From Echinococcus granulosus (lineage: Eukaryota > Platyhelminthes > Cestoda > Cyclophyllidea > Taeniidae): DNA of 64,000 nt. The notes under the pieces were generated by a model. The model saw nothing but the letters and a program-made list of their open reading frames with translations, was not told the origin of the DNA and did no database searches. Positions 53,501 to 63,146 of this stretch are shown here, piece by piece. A program made the position numbers and the translations under genes. Position 1 is the stretch's first letter. Each line of letters opens with the position of its first letter. The stretch is from positions 338,819 through 402,818 of the forward strand of contig NW_020170398.1 of NCBI RefSeq assembly GCF_000524195.1, given 5' to 3'.

Positions 53501-55380
53501 ATTGCAGCCGTGCCCTTGGCGGCCGCCAGTTCTCTCCTGCCATCCACAAAAACCGATGCTACCCGCTTTCCACGTTCCGACGCCTTTACACACTTGCATG
53601 GACCAGAAAAGCAACAGCCCCTACACCAAGTCTTCACGGTGAGACTTGACCTGCCCTTTATTTTAACTTTCCCCATCTTTATAAGTTATGACTCAAGTAG
53701 AGTTGTTTTCAATTAATTCGCTTTGGGGTGTTCGATGTTAAGGGACACACTTCCCTAACGATTTTGTTGGCGGAAAAGAAGCTGCAAAAGGTGGTGCAAG
53801 TATAATAAGAAAAGTTTTCACTTAATTTAACTTTTAATTGCAAGCGAGAAGGACGATGTACAGTTGGTTGCTTAATGTTAATAAATGTCTGCCAAGGCAA
53901 ATAATGACGCTGTTATTCGTGTGTAATTTTAACAAGAAGACTTTCACTCGTGTATTCTGGTAGATTCTCATACATTTTCCACTCACTCGATGGGCAATTG
54001 TATCCATTAGTCACGCTCTTTGGGGCCATTGCTTTTGGAATAAAGGGATTATAATCTCCTCCTCACTACTCTAATTATGTGTTTCTCTTACAGACTCTTA
54101 ATGCGAATTCCTCTGGCTACGCTGGAAGTCACGGGGCCGCCCTAGAAGTGGCAGGACACCCCACCAGTCTGGATTCTGGTTGCTACGCCGCCTGTATGAC
54201 GTTGGCGAACATTGTTGATTCTGCAGTGCACGATACCCCATTGAGCACGCGTTCGCTTACCTCGAAAGCACTTGTTACCACCTTCTTTGATCGCCTTGGT
54301 ACTCTTGCCACTGCTGACTTGAAATCCACCAATTTGAAAGCCACGTTGTTGAAGATTTTTGAAGAACTGCTGCAGCTCGTGCCCCGGGGAGCCTCCTTGA
54401 AATCACCGGCACACCTCGGCCTTGGTGTCCTCAGTGACGAGTACTACGCCTCTAATAGCGTAGTGAGGATGTGGGCTTTTCGCCGGATGGCAGACGCAGA
54501 GAGCTACTGGCTCTTTAGGCACGGAGTAGCCATGTCCTCCGGTGCCATGGCTCTCATGGAAACCCTCTTCCCCATGACTCCGCTGAGTGCGACTGGGCTG
54601 GTTCTAGATCCTCGTGTGGGACGCACAGAGACCCGGGGTCTTCGGTTTGATCTTCCTCCCACGCCCAACGCTATAAACATTCCTTTGCAGCAGCAGAAGG
54701 AGCTCCGTCCAGTGGATCTGGTGGCGAAATCGTCTACCGCTCTGGCAAACATTTTCAGCTCGAATTTCGCTCCCCTCAGGCCGCATGTGCCTCTATCATC
54801 TGGGCGGGCGGCAGTTGTTCAACCGATTTCTTTTCCACTTCGTCCAGCAACCCTGCGTCTAACACCCCAGCTGGCCGGTCTGATCTGCCTGCCAGGTGTT
54901 CCGGCTGCTATTGGTCCATTTGCCGCGGCCATGGCGACGTTGAACCAGGCCGTGAGTCAGAAACGCGCAGTTGTGGTGGCGTGTCTGAGAGCCCTCCTGC
55001 GAGATGATTTTATCCTCTGGCACCGGGGTAGGCAGGCAGCGGTGCATGCAAGCCTTCTGGCCGATCTGATGGCCATTGAAAATGATGAAACCCTGATGGC
55101 TACTGCAGGGTCACCGATCAATGTGCCTGATCTGTCAAACGATGCACTCATACATATGATAACCCTGTCGGTGGACGGATTCAATCATCGGAATAGAGGT
55201 GAGGGTAAAGGGGATAATGTTTGAATGCGAAGAATATCCAACTTGCCAGTGATGTCAACGTGGTTATTTTTACTTGTAGTTCTTTCTTCAAGCGACATGG
55301 CGTTGGGTGATGTTATAAATGGTTCGTGTTCTCCCGAAAATCTGGCTTGTATGGACCCTTCATGGCTTCCGTGGTATTAA
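25461..55380 (+). CDS. TRRAP: TRRAP, PIKK-family pseudokinase scaffold
   Basis: Giant adaptor of SAGA and NuA4/TIP60 histone acetyltransferase complexes; it binds transcription activators and recruits the complexes to chromatin. About 58 exons over 30 kb, roughly 4900 residues (human 3859), aligned with human TRRAP from N-terminal HEAT repeats through FAT and PI3K-like domains to FATC. The first ATG gives MGSKARAALMHF and aligns near the human N-terminus. The last codons MDPSWLPWY match the human end MDPAWHPWL. Exon details are given in the sub-entries. Introns range from 30 bases to about 1.5 kb. The model has one unresolved join (46805-47843), because phases at both sides do not meet. Extra length comes mainly from low-complexity inserts. 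A polyadenylation signal AATAAA follows at 55419-55424. Confidence 0.95.
29581..30950 (+). other. TRRAP: TRRAP intron 16 (1.37 kb)
   Basis: AT-rich intron with phase 0 on both sides; the next exon opens with GLRTLELCVDNMQPDFLY as in human TRRAP. No coding signal or repeat is recognised in it. Confidence 0.7.
30951..39002 (+). other. TRRAP: TRRAP exons 17-33: central HEAT solenoid
   Basis: Exons: 30951-31097, 31170-31349, 31425-31641, 31724-31884, 31972-32228, 32307-32775, 32839-33069, 33152-33461, 33556-33669, 35198-35281, 35544-35770, 35968-36261, 36375-36474, 36555-37038, 37111-37532, 38402-38546, 38738-39002. Phases agree when the donor at 36475 (GTCTGT) is used; that donor is weak. Exon 32307-32775 carries a basic stretch with RRRP and KRGGVTKKR, possibly a nuclear localisation signal, where human TRRAP has none so long. 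Conserved blocks include LCVDNMQPDFLY, VLGKMGRFNR, AELFPSTFSERFCE and FVWPCV. The intron at 33670-35197 holds a dispersed repeat copy. Confidence 0.88.
34880..35180 (+). repeat. Dispersed repeat in TRRAP intron, copy 1
   Basis: About 300 bases that align in the same orientation with 43340-43640, in another intron of the same gene. The best-kept part is GTTGCTCTTGACATGTA with CGTTAAACAT upstream. Other shared blocks are GTCAGCAAA and AAAGAAGCGG. Identity is roughly 65-75 percent by eye with small indels. It ends just upstream of the exon at 35198. Class unknown. Confidence 0.7.
39697..44099 (+). other. TRRAP: TRRAP exons 34-42: solenoid leading to the FAT domain
   Basis: Exons: 39697-39767, 39849-39945, 40037-40228, 40313-40396, 40477-40755, 40875-41116, 41189-41385, 42578-42885, 43797-44099, all in matching phase. 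Conserved blocks: SVRHALLGSLI, IDQRRMILDLIEV, ETRKNAFGPDFLY, DAKLFRAVVRIL. Two glutamine-rich tracts occur (near 40125-40160 and 40665-40685). Introns 41386-42577 and 42886-43796 are long; the second contains the repeat at 43340-43640. Confidence 0.9.
43340..43640 (+). repeat. Dispersed repeat in TRRAP intron, copy 2
   Basis: Partner of 34880-35180, same strand, about 8.4 kb apart, lying in the intron before the exon at 43797. It shares GTTGCTCTTGACATGTA and the flanking blocks in the same order. The shared segment is at least 270 bases, too long and ordered to be chance. Confidence 0.7.
44159..49482 (+). other. TRRAP: TRRAP exons 43-54: FAT domain
   Basis: Exons: 44159-44425, 44496-45346, 45423-45617, 46612-46804, (uncertain 46871-46996), about 47844-48282, 48362-48531, 48615-48738, 48818-48927, 49011-49104, 49183-49283, 49366-49482. 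Conserved blocks: QMGQWENLDSL, FAWRHRDWSEV, LREWRRLPLIV, ARLPLVSDDLSFWSDLL with WRQ, GYRKFGLPGIAQQSL, VWSVFGDFLENV. A Gly/Ser/Ala/Thr-rich insert lies at about 48030-48150. The exon starting at 47844 is set by the only AG after an in-frame stop. It needs phase 2, while the exon ending 46804 closes in phase 0, so an exon is missing or an edge is wrong. Confidence 0.85.
49483..50592 (+). other. TRRAP: TRRAP intron before the long exon (1.1 kb)
   Basis: AT-rich intron ending in a long T tract (about 50576-50590) followed by AG, a strong polypyrimidine acceptor. Nothing else is recognised inside. Confidence 0.7.
50593..55380 (+). other. TRRAP: TRRAP last exons: FAT end, PI3K-like pseudokinase and FATC
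   Basis: Exons: 50593-52021, 52095-52780, 53308-53638, 54094-55198, 55280-55380. The first exon carries a long low-complexity acidic and basic insert (about 51170-51480). The kinase-like domain starts in the second exon: RRLALRANNGRVFHYDV aligns with the human nucleotide-pocket region. Later come MWAFRRMADAESYWLFR, FPLRPATLRLTP and RALLRDDFILWH. The catalytic DRHxxN loop and the DFG metal motif of active PIKKs are absent, as in other TRRAP proteins, so this is a pseudokinase. The last exon encodes the FATC end MDPSWLPWY, stop TAA at 55378-55380. Confidence 0.93.
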
Positions 55381-56383
55381 AATTTCCTGGGCCTTTTGTA
55401 AAGCACTTCGTTATGTAGAATAAACGTATTTACCAATTTTCATCTATTTACCAGCGTTTGTTGCGTCATACGAGATCGGGTGAGTTGGTGGGTCTTCTCG
55501 TGACCTGGCTGTACTTTGATTCGCGGCGTGAGTGATTACCCAGTCTGTAAAGTGACATGCCGTACTCCCATCCCGTCACACTTGGGAAAACTATTGTACA
55601 CTCGGATGTGTCGTAGAGTGTTAGGCCGTCAGTTCTGTGTGCGGGATATCCTTGACGAGCCGGAGGTAGTTCTTATGATTCTCCTGGAGAGGACTGCGAC
55701 GCGATTTTAATAAGTAGTCTGAATAGTTCGAGGAAAATTAGGGCGAACATAAAGTGAGGTGTATATGAATGGGCCATTACTACCTAGAAAAGGATAGCGA
55801 ACATTGGGGTGATCTGATACAGATTGTCTTTAAAATGATAATAGGGACTTCACAACGAAATTGGTATGCGGAGGTATGCATGAGGAATTTTAGTTGGGCA
55901 ATTGGGATGCACCACTTGTTTGTTGAACTTGTGATTTTGGTAACAGGGCACTTAGAAGGCCCCGCCATGTCAGTGGTCCCAACTCCTGTATGTTGGCTGA
56001 AGATATTCTGATCGAGTATTAGGCTTTCTTTCGTCCTCTAGAAAGGAGCAGGAGGCAGCATAGGAAATAAATCCCCATAAAGCCCAAAATTAAACGTAAA
56101 TTAACACAACTTATTCATAAAATCCAGATCTTTACATTGGCTTTTACATTTGCTTTCAGGACAATTGTTGTAAGCCTGCTTGAATTTAAGGGCATGAACT
56201 ACCATGCTCTATCGTTTATAGTTAGCGCATTTTGATCAAAATTAAATTTTTATTTCAAATAAATGCTACGACGAGGCTGTTTAAGCTTTTTTATTTGTAC
56301 ACTTCAACTATCATTAAATAATCTTCTCGACACTTGTTTTAATACGCCCTACATGGGCGTCAGCCGCATTTGAACATTCGCCG
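55381..56383 (+). other. TRRAP-RBM25 intergenic spacer
   Basis: About 1 kb. AATAAA at 55419-55424, 39 bases after the TRRAP stop, is the likely polyadenylation signal. Short frames at 55516-55710 and 55769-56011 show no recognisable protein. The RBM25 promoter or a trans-splice acceptor must lie in this spacer. Confidence 0.5.
55419..55424 (+). terminator. TRRAP polyadenylation signal AATAAA
   Basis: Canonical hexamer 39 bases after the TRRAP stop codon, in an A/T-rich context. Assigned from position and sequence only. Confidence 0.6.
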
Positions 56384-59300
56384 ATGAATCCGTACGGTCA
56401 GTTTTTTGGTGTTTCCCAGCAGTATTATGGAGCTCTCCCACCTAATTATCAGACTTTTTTGTCAACTGGTTTGGTGGGATATGCGCCCGTTGCAGCACCG
56501 CCTCCATCTGCGCCAGTGTCACAGCCACCTACCACACAGCCGTCTACAACCGAGACTTCTGTGACTCAAGTTGTCGTTGCTCATGAAAAAACTCCGGTTA
56601 CCACTGTATTCGTGGGGAATATACCGGAGCGAGCACCGGACTCCCTTATAAAGTCGCTTTTAATGGTAAAGTTCCTCCGTACTTTCACTCCATAGCGCTG
56701 CGGTAATATCCTTAGTTGGAAGCGAGTTCAAGGTGCCTCAGGGAAGTTGCAAGCCTTCGGTTTTTGTGAGTATCAGGACCCTGAATCCACGATGAGATGT
56801 GTGAGACTTCTAAATGGTTTTGAGGTATTAGAAAAGAAGTTGATGGTATGTTTTTTTTATCTTTGTCGTTACTAGTTTTAAGGTGAAAGTTGATCCCAAA
56901 ACTGAAGACCTCCTGAATGAATATCGGAAGAAGAAATGGAAAGACAGCGAAGATGGCAATTTAGGCAGCACTGAAGCTGAAGTTGATGATGAAACTAAGA
57001 AGGACGACGATGTTGTGAAAACCGCCTTGCAAAATATTTTACAAGAAGCCGTTGATGCATATCAGCTCGGTCATGGTAAAACATTATCTTGTCATGGTAA
57101 TGTTTTTAGAATCTCCAAATAGAAACGAGTACTCGGAAGGCCCTAGACATCTGGTAAGTAAGTGTTCCTCATATTCTGTTTTTTTTTGCAAGTTTTGTGC
57201 TGGTACTCTTTTCTTTTCAGACTTTGGATGATATGGATATAGACGGAGAGCGTAAGGATTTAATCAATAAGGAAATTGAGACGTTTCGGCGTCGCAATGA
57301 GGTAAGACCATAACACTGTACTAGCGTTTCAAGCTCATGTATTTGTTTGTTAACGTTCCTGGTATCACCGAACAAAATATGTTAAAGTGGTCAATCGGCT
57401 TTTACCGGTGAGACGAGATTCATGTAAGCTCTCATTTTGACGCTGTTACAAAAAAAACAGACATCCATTGGATTTAATGCTAGGCCAGCACAGGACGACT
57501 AGCGCAAAGTTGGTGAGTGTATTTTGTACTCTTTAAGGGTCTAAGTAGTTTAAAATCGATAAAACTCGTCACGTGAGCAAATTCAAACCTTCTTTCAGAC
57601 CGTCATGATTGCAGTCGAAATCAACCGTTTGTGCTTATAACACGGCTCGGTGAGTTCATAAATGAAGCCTTATTATTATTGGAGCACCTTATCGGACGAT
57701 TGCTGTCGGGGGTTTATTTTAGGATGTCATCGTTCAACTCGTTTGTCGGGCTGATGTCCCCACATTTTCAGATAGCCCTTTCTTACCTGCATAAATTCCA
57801 TTGATCATTTACTTCTTGATGGAGTAGAAGGAGACACCTTCTGAAGAACGGGGCAAGCACTCGAGAGAGCTCGACTACTACACTTCTCGTTACTCCTCGC
57901 GTAATCTATCGCGGTCCGATCGAGACTCGGAACGAGGCAGTCGCTACTCGCGCTCCCGATCACCATCCAGAGAACCGCCGAAAAAGCGTCCACGTGGGGG
58001 TATCACCAGTTCCACACTAATACCTGAAAAACACTATCGCCCGAGTCAGGTCGATGAAGAGGAGGAGACGATTAAGAAACGGCTTGAAAGGAAACTTAAG
58101 GAGAAGGAGGAGTCCTATCAGAATGTAAGATTTAAGTTTGTTTATTTCCTGGAAGGTTTTAATTTACATAGATTGTATTGCTAATCTCCTTTTGTTTTGT
58201 AGCGACTTCGTCAATGGGAGAGTCGTGAACGTAAAAAGCATGCTGAGTATGAACGCGAGAAAGAGCGCGAAAAAAAGAAGCAGGAAGAAATTCGAGCGGA
58301 GGCGAAAAATTTGTTAGATTTCTTTATTACATACGATGATGACACCGAAGATTCCAAGTTCTACAAGTATGTACCTCTATTTTAGCTGATTGTTAGCATA
58401 CTTCAGTTTTACTTGTTCTTATTCTTTTTGGTATCATGATTGCAGGGGCAGTGCTTTTCAACGTCGGCTCACTGATCGCGAGGTTGAAGAGACGGCAGAT
58501 GAAAGGGATCGCCAAAAGGAGTTGGAGGTTTTCGAATCATCTAGTCGTAAGCTGATCGAGGAGGAAGATCCAAATGCGGAGTCTATTATTTTGCAAATGG
58601 AGCAAGCAATGCAAGAACATTTACGGAAACGTCTCAATCTCAATGCGCGAACTCCTATTGATCAACCAAGATCTAGGTCTAGTTCGAAGTCAAGAGGCAC
58701 CACTCCCGAGCCACAGTCGGTCTCGGGTTTCGTTGAGGCGCCCATGGTAGGTCGTATTCATTGTTCTCAGAAATTAATGTACTCCCTTGTTAAATAATGA
58801 TATACTCGTAGGTTATTTCTGCTGGCTTTAAACCAGTTTCCCCTGACGATGTTTTGAGAACTAGTGATAATGCAACGCCTAAGGAGGTTTCCGGCTCAGA
58901 ACCATCTCGAAAGGATTCAAGCACTTTCCTATTCTCCATGTCCTCAAGTAAATTTCTATTTACTCGTATTCCTTAATTCTTTTCAACATCAGTCATGGCA
59001 GCTTGGTAATTTCATGTTGATTTCTACTTCCGTTCATGCAGAGCCTACCGAAAATGTATTGAAGCCGGCCGCAGCGTTTACTGACGAAGAAGTCGAGACA
59101 AAGCTTAAACGTCCTGCCTTGAGTTGGTTACCACCTTCTTCAGATAAGGCTACTACCTCCATCAGTGGTTTTGTCTTCCCTGACCTAAAAGCAGTGGCAA
59201 ATCTCCCAATTTCTGAGAAAAGAGCAATTATTAAGCAAATTATTGAAAGGATTCCAACTTCTAGGGAGGAGTTGTTCGCCTATCCGATTGATTGGAAGGC

Positions 59301-59755
59301 AGTTGACCCGGTAATACGTCTTGATTGCCTACTATTTAAAGATGCAAAACCTGTTGCTGTTTGGCATCCGATGTCAGCGATATTTTGTGGATTTGCAGGA
59401 ATTCGTGAAGGAACGAATTAAGCCGTGGGTGGATAAGAAGATAATAACTTATCTTGGCGAAGCCGAAGCCACTTTGTCCAATTTTATCTGCGAGCAGGTG
59501 CTTGAACATAAACCACCTGGGAAAATCCTGGCTGATGTTGCGCTGGTATGAACCCTTTTTCTCTCTGGCCCAGTGATTTCATTAAAATGCTTGTGCCTTG
59601 TTTTGGTAGCTATCACGTAGTGTTCTGCTATCCACCATATTTGGTTTTTATCGTTTTTACAGGTTCTTGAAGAGGAAGCAGAAGTTTTTGTCGTCAAGAT
59701 GTGGCGGCTTCTCATTTATGTAATCGCTGAAAAAAATCTTGGTCTAACTGTATGA
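56384..59755 (+). CDS. RBM25: RBM25-like splicing factor (RRM and PWI domains)
   Basis: Nuclear RNA-binding protein of the spliceosome and splicing regulation. Exons: 56384-56665, 56696-56845, 56883-57075, 57110-57153, 57221-57301, 57828-58124, 58203-58366, 58446-58746, 58812-58947, 59042-59310, 59399-59545, 59663-59755; phases close to 718 residues (human 843). Order: Pro/Thr-rich N-terminus; RRM from TTVFVGNIPERAPD through LQAFGFCEY to KKLMVKVD (about residues 73-145); MDIDGERKDLINKEI; Arg/Ser- and Glu/Lys-rich middle with SRYSRSRSPSR; DRDRQKELE-type charged segment; C-terminal PWI domain with PTSREELFAYPIDWKAVD, RIKPWVDKKII.YLGE.EATL and EAEVFVVKMWRLLIY. The 30-base intron at 56666-56695 splits the RRM. 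AATAAA follows at 59790-59795. The long RE/RD repeat of vertebrate RBM25 is shorter here. Confidence 0.94.
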
Positions 59756-60016
59756 TTTTTACGGTACCATCGATCTGGTGTTTTGTACAAATAAAAGCTC
59801 CTACCACTGCCTTGCTGTATGCCCCCGTTCACACTTAACGCATTCGGCTTTTGCTTGGTGTTACTCTTCCGTTGCGCCCCCTTCTGTTGTGCTTAAGCAA
59901 CATGATATTAACTGGTTTGATGTGTCTACAGGGTTTAAGATTAAGTAGAATGCGAGGTGCCGTAGCAAATCTGCTTGAAATGGGCTGTTTCCGTTTTAGC
60001 ATTGAGGTCTGGGCGT
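59756..60016 (+). promoter_or_regulatory. Short RBM25-ABHD13 spacer with acceptor-like site
   Basis: 261 bases between stop and start. It holds the RBM25 polyadenylation signal at 59790 and a pyrimidine-rich stretch CTGTTTCCGTTTTAG ending at 60000. That acceptor could remove a 5'-UTR intron or receive a spliced leader by trans-splicing, which flatworms use. Which one applies cannot be told from sequence alone. Confidence 0.4.
59790..59795 (+). terminator. RBM25 polyadenylation signal AATAAA
   Basis: Canonical hexamer 34 bases after the RBM25 stop and about 220 bases before the ABHD13 start codon. Confidence 0.6.
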
Positions 60017-61255
60017 ATGCGAGTTCGTCGATTCGCACGGACAATGGGTTCGGTCTTTCGTTACGTGATGGAGCGTTTTAGTCGCTCGAATTCTCCCAAG
60101 TACAGTTTCCTCTCGGGGGATACCAACAGCGCCAACCGATGCTCCAACTTTAACAATTCTTTTAACCGATTATCGCTGTACCGTGGTCTGCTCGCTCAGC
60201 ATGTCCCGCCGCTCCTTTGCCTATTTCTAACCTGTCTAATCGCTACCCAGCCCCCCAGTGCTTGGATAGGAACCTGCGTGTTGACCACCATCCTAATAAC
60301 TCTTCTACTTTTCGCTCTGGTATACTTTATTGAGTCTTTTTTCACCTTCGCTCCTAACATCCCCGATCGCAGTCGCTTCTTCACGGAGCTGCCCCAGTTT
60401 CCAACATGGCGAGTTGTTAGACTCATTGCGCCTCCAATGGGAAGCGGCTGCAACGTTACGCTGAAGTGTTTTCTTATCTTGCAAGAGGACCCATCGAAAC
60501 GAGCGGCAGCGCCGACCATACTCTTCCTTCATGGAAACGCAGGCAATATTGGTCACCGTTTGCCAATTGCAAAGCTACTCTACGACGTGTGCGGTGCTAA
60601 TATCCTCCTATTGGAGTATCGCGGTTTTGGCTATTCAAATGGGCAGCCAAATGAATATGGTATTTACAGTGATGCGAAGGTAGCGTTTGACTATTTAGCA
60701 TCGGGAGCGGACGGTGATGTGGACGGACGGAACATCTTCATTTTTGGACGCTCGCTTGGTGGTGCTGTTGCCATAGATCTAAGCACCCGGCCAGGAGTAG
60801 TAACACATGCCCGGGGCACAATCCTTGAAAATACTTTCAGCTCCATCGGAGGCATGAGCCAAGCATTAAGCCGCAATGTGATTGGCCCGCTAGGGAAGTA
60901 CTGTATACCCACAGCTCTAATTCACAATCGTTTTGAATCATTGAAAAAGCTCAAGACGCGCAATTTGGACGAGGGTACAAAGTTTCTCTTCATCTCCGGT
61001 GCGAAAGACGATCTCGTACCACCTGTCATGATGATGCAGTTGGCCAGTGCGTGGGCAGCAAATACAGGGAGAAGTCAGGACCCGGAAACACCGTGGATCT
61101 TTGAGGACGCTCAAGACTTTTTGCACCGTGGAAGAGAGGGAATCGTCCGCATTGCCGAAGGCAACCACGGAACTACGTGGATGTGCGACGGCTTCGGCGA
61201 TGTCGTCAAGCGTTTCGTCCTCCTGCACGGACTCTCAGGTAGCACACCTACCTGA
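60017..61255 (+). CDS. ABHD13: ABHD13-like alpha/beta hydrolase, membrane anchored
   Basis: Serine hydrolase of the ABHD13/BEM46 family; physiological substrate is poorly known. A single exon of 412 residues from ATG 60017; an in-frame ATG at 60044 is an alternative. Two hydrophobic stretches before residue 115 (PPLLCLFLTCLIA and TTILITLLLFALVYFI) indicate an N-terminal membrane anchor. Core motifs: LFLHGNAGNIGHR oxyanion region, LEYRGFGYSNG, nucleophile Ser246 in GRSLGGA, Asp331 in GAKDDLVPP and His384 in EGNHGTTW form the catalytic triad. VENTF-like ENTFSSI also fits ABHD13. It lies 262 bases after RBM25 on the same strand. A CCGTTTTAG acceptor-like site ends at 60000, just before the start codon. 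Confidence 0.93.
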   Translation: MRVRRFARTMGSVFRYVMERFSRSNSPKYSFLSGDTNSANRCSNFNNSFNRLSLYRGLLAQHVPPLLCLFLTCLIATQPPSAWIGTCVLTTILITLLLFALVYFIESFFTFAPNIPDRSRFFTELPQFPTWRVVRLIAPPMGSGCNVTLKCFLILQEDPSKRAAAPTILFLHGNAGNIGHRLPIAKLLYDVCGANILLLEYRGFGYSNGQPNEYGIYSDAKVAFDYLASGADGDVDGRNIFIFGRSLGGAVAIDLSTRPGVVTHARGTILENTFSSIGGMSQALSRNVIGPLGKYCIPTALIHNRFESLKKLKTRNLDEGTKFLFISGAKDDLVPPVMMMQLASAWAANTGRSQDPETPWIFEDAQDFLHRGREGIVRIAEGNHGTTWMCDGFGDVVKRFVLLHGLSGSTPT

Positions 61256-63146
61256 CAGCCTTCGGCACTGGTTCCTCCAATATATGGCTTGCGGCATTTT
61301 TGCGTTTTCACCATTTAATATCGATACGGTTAAAGTGTCGTAGAGACTGCCAACTGCTCATATCTACTATGCTCGACCCGTTCGAGGTGGCGGGCCCCCT
61401 AAAACTAGCACAATCGATCAGCACAGATAGCACCACAAATGGTTGGTCGCCTAGCCAGGAAAACCGGATTCGGAGTCCGCCTGAACCCAGGTTTCCCCAT
61501 TACGTTAAAACGATAAATGCCACCTGAAATGTGCACAAACCAACCTTAAAAATAGAAGCGGTGTGGCACTTAATGCAAAAAGACGGTAGTTCCCATGTAA
61601 TTGAATGAGTTTATTTAGTTCAATGCTAGACAGGTGGACAAATGGCACTGCTGGACGGCGCAGCGACCTAAAATGTAGGAAGTATTATAAGTGCGTTAAT
61701 CAGTTTAATAGTACTCATCAAGCCGTAGACGGCACAGACGGTAACTCCAATGTCATCACTTGTGCAGAAATAAGGCAATCCTACCTTTAGGGATGGTGAA
61801 AAAGGCGGCGCACGGCAGCGGCTGAAGCGGTGGTGACGTGCTGCACGTGCATTATTCGGAACCAAGCATACAAACAAAGTAGTCCTTAAAAAGTTTGCAT
61901 AAACAAAGCTGTTAAAAGGCGTTTCTTTCTTTGTTTTTGCCTAAATTTCGCATGCCTAAAATTAGTTGCAAATGTGTTTAAAAATGATGGGTTTAAAAGG
62001 ATTTTTAAGTTTAATATGTGACAAGCTGAAATGGGTATTACTAAGGCGTTCTGCGATTTTTGCAGCTAAATTGCTCTCAAAGATCTAACAGAAGTAAACT
62101 TTTGATACTATTAGGATTTTGACAGTTTTACTGCAAAGTTCTTAGAAATTCAGCGCAAACAAAGAATCAGATCGAGGACAAATTCAATAATTTGTAGCTA
62201 TAATCAAAACTAATACTGGTAAAACTCTTGGTGTCACTCTTCTTGCTAATTAGGCGGTTGGGTAGGTCATTGACTTCCATGGATTTGTTATTGCTATCCC
62301 GTAGTAATGTTCTTGCGCCTGAAAATTCAGTTTTAGGCAATATTCTAACTTATACTCTTACTTTTTAAGAACCACAAACCATGTCAGCGTGGAGGCATAT
62401 TTATTATGTACGGAGGAGCGAGGCGGCTGCTGTCCTGGACCAGGAACCCTGTCATCAAGCGGGTGTGCAACTAAAGATGTTGAACAACCCAAGCAGCCGA
62501 AAGTAACAGGTAATTGAACCGCAGCTCACTATAATTTGGTCAGCATATGCGGTCTGAATGCGATTTTCATCCTTCCCAAAGCGCCTAGGAATCTCTTAGG
62601 TAGAAAAAATTAAGAGCCTGTTTCAATCCAACCTATCTCCAGCGTGAGGATCCCGAATTGCACTCCTTTTTGCATTCAGAGTCCCTTAGGCACCTCGAGA
62701 TGAATCTTCATAAATGCTATTATTTAAGCTATGATTGATACCTGATGTTCTTTTCGAAATCCTTTGTTGGCGTGAAGTAACTTTTAAATTTCATTTTTAT
62801 AATTTCCGGTTCTTAAAAATATCAACTTACAATGATGAGCTGGAATAATCCACATCACGTTAATGACCGTATTTTTGCTAATTTTCTTTTAGATTGTGAT
62901 TTCTTAGCAAGTCGTTTTTTATAACTGTTGTTTACATTCACAAGATAGATTAATAGAGTCATTGTGGACTAAATAGCATATGCTCTCTAAGCTAGAGCCT
63001 CTTTTTTGCTGTATATCTTGTATTATTTAGCAACAAATCCCTAGAAGGTAGTGCTTTTTAATGGTTTGATTTGTGTTTACATCTGCGACATGGTGCTGAC
63101 CTTGCGGTTGTGAAGCCTCGAGCTTGCGCAGTGTTCGAGCATCAAA
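61256..63146. other. Intergenic region after ABHD13
   Basis: About 1.9 kb. Short frames at 61300-61527, 61605-61790 (+) and 61668-61877 (-) show no recognised family. No clear AATAAA closely follows ABHD13. A GC-richer patch at about 62390-62480 stands out from the AT-rich surroundings but has no identified content. Confidence 0.4.
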
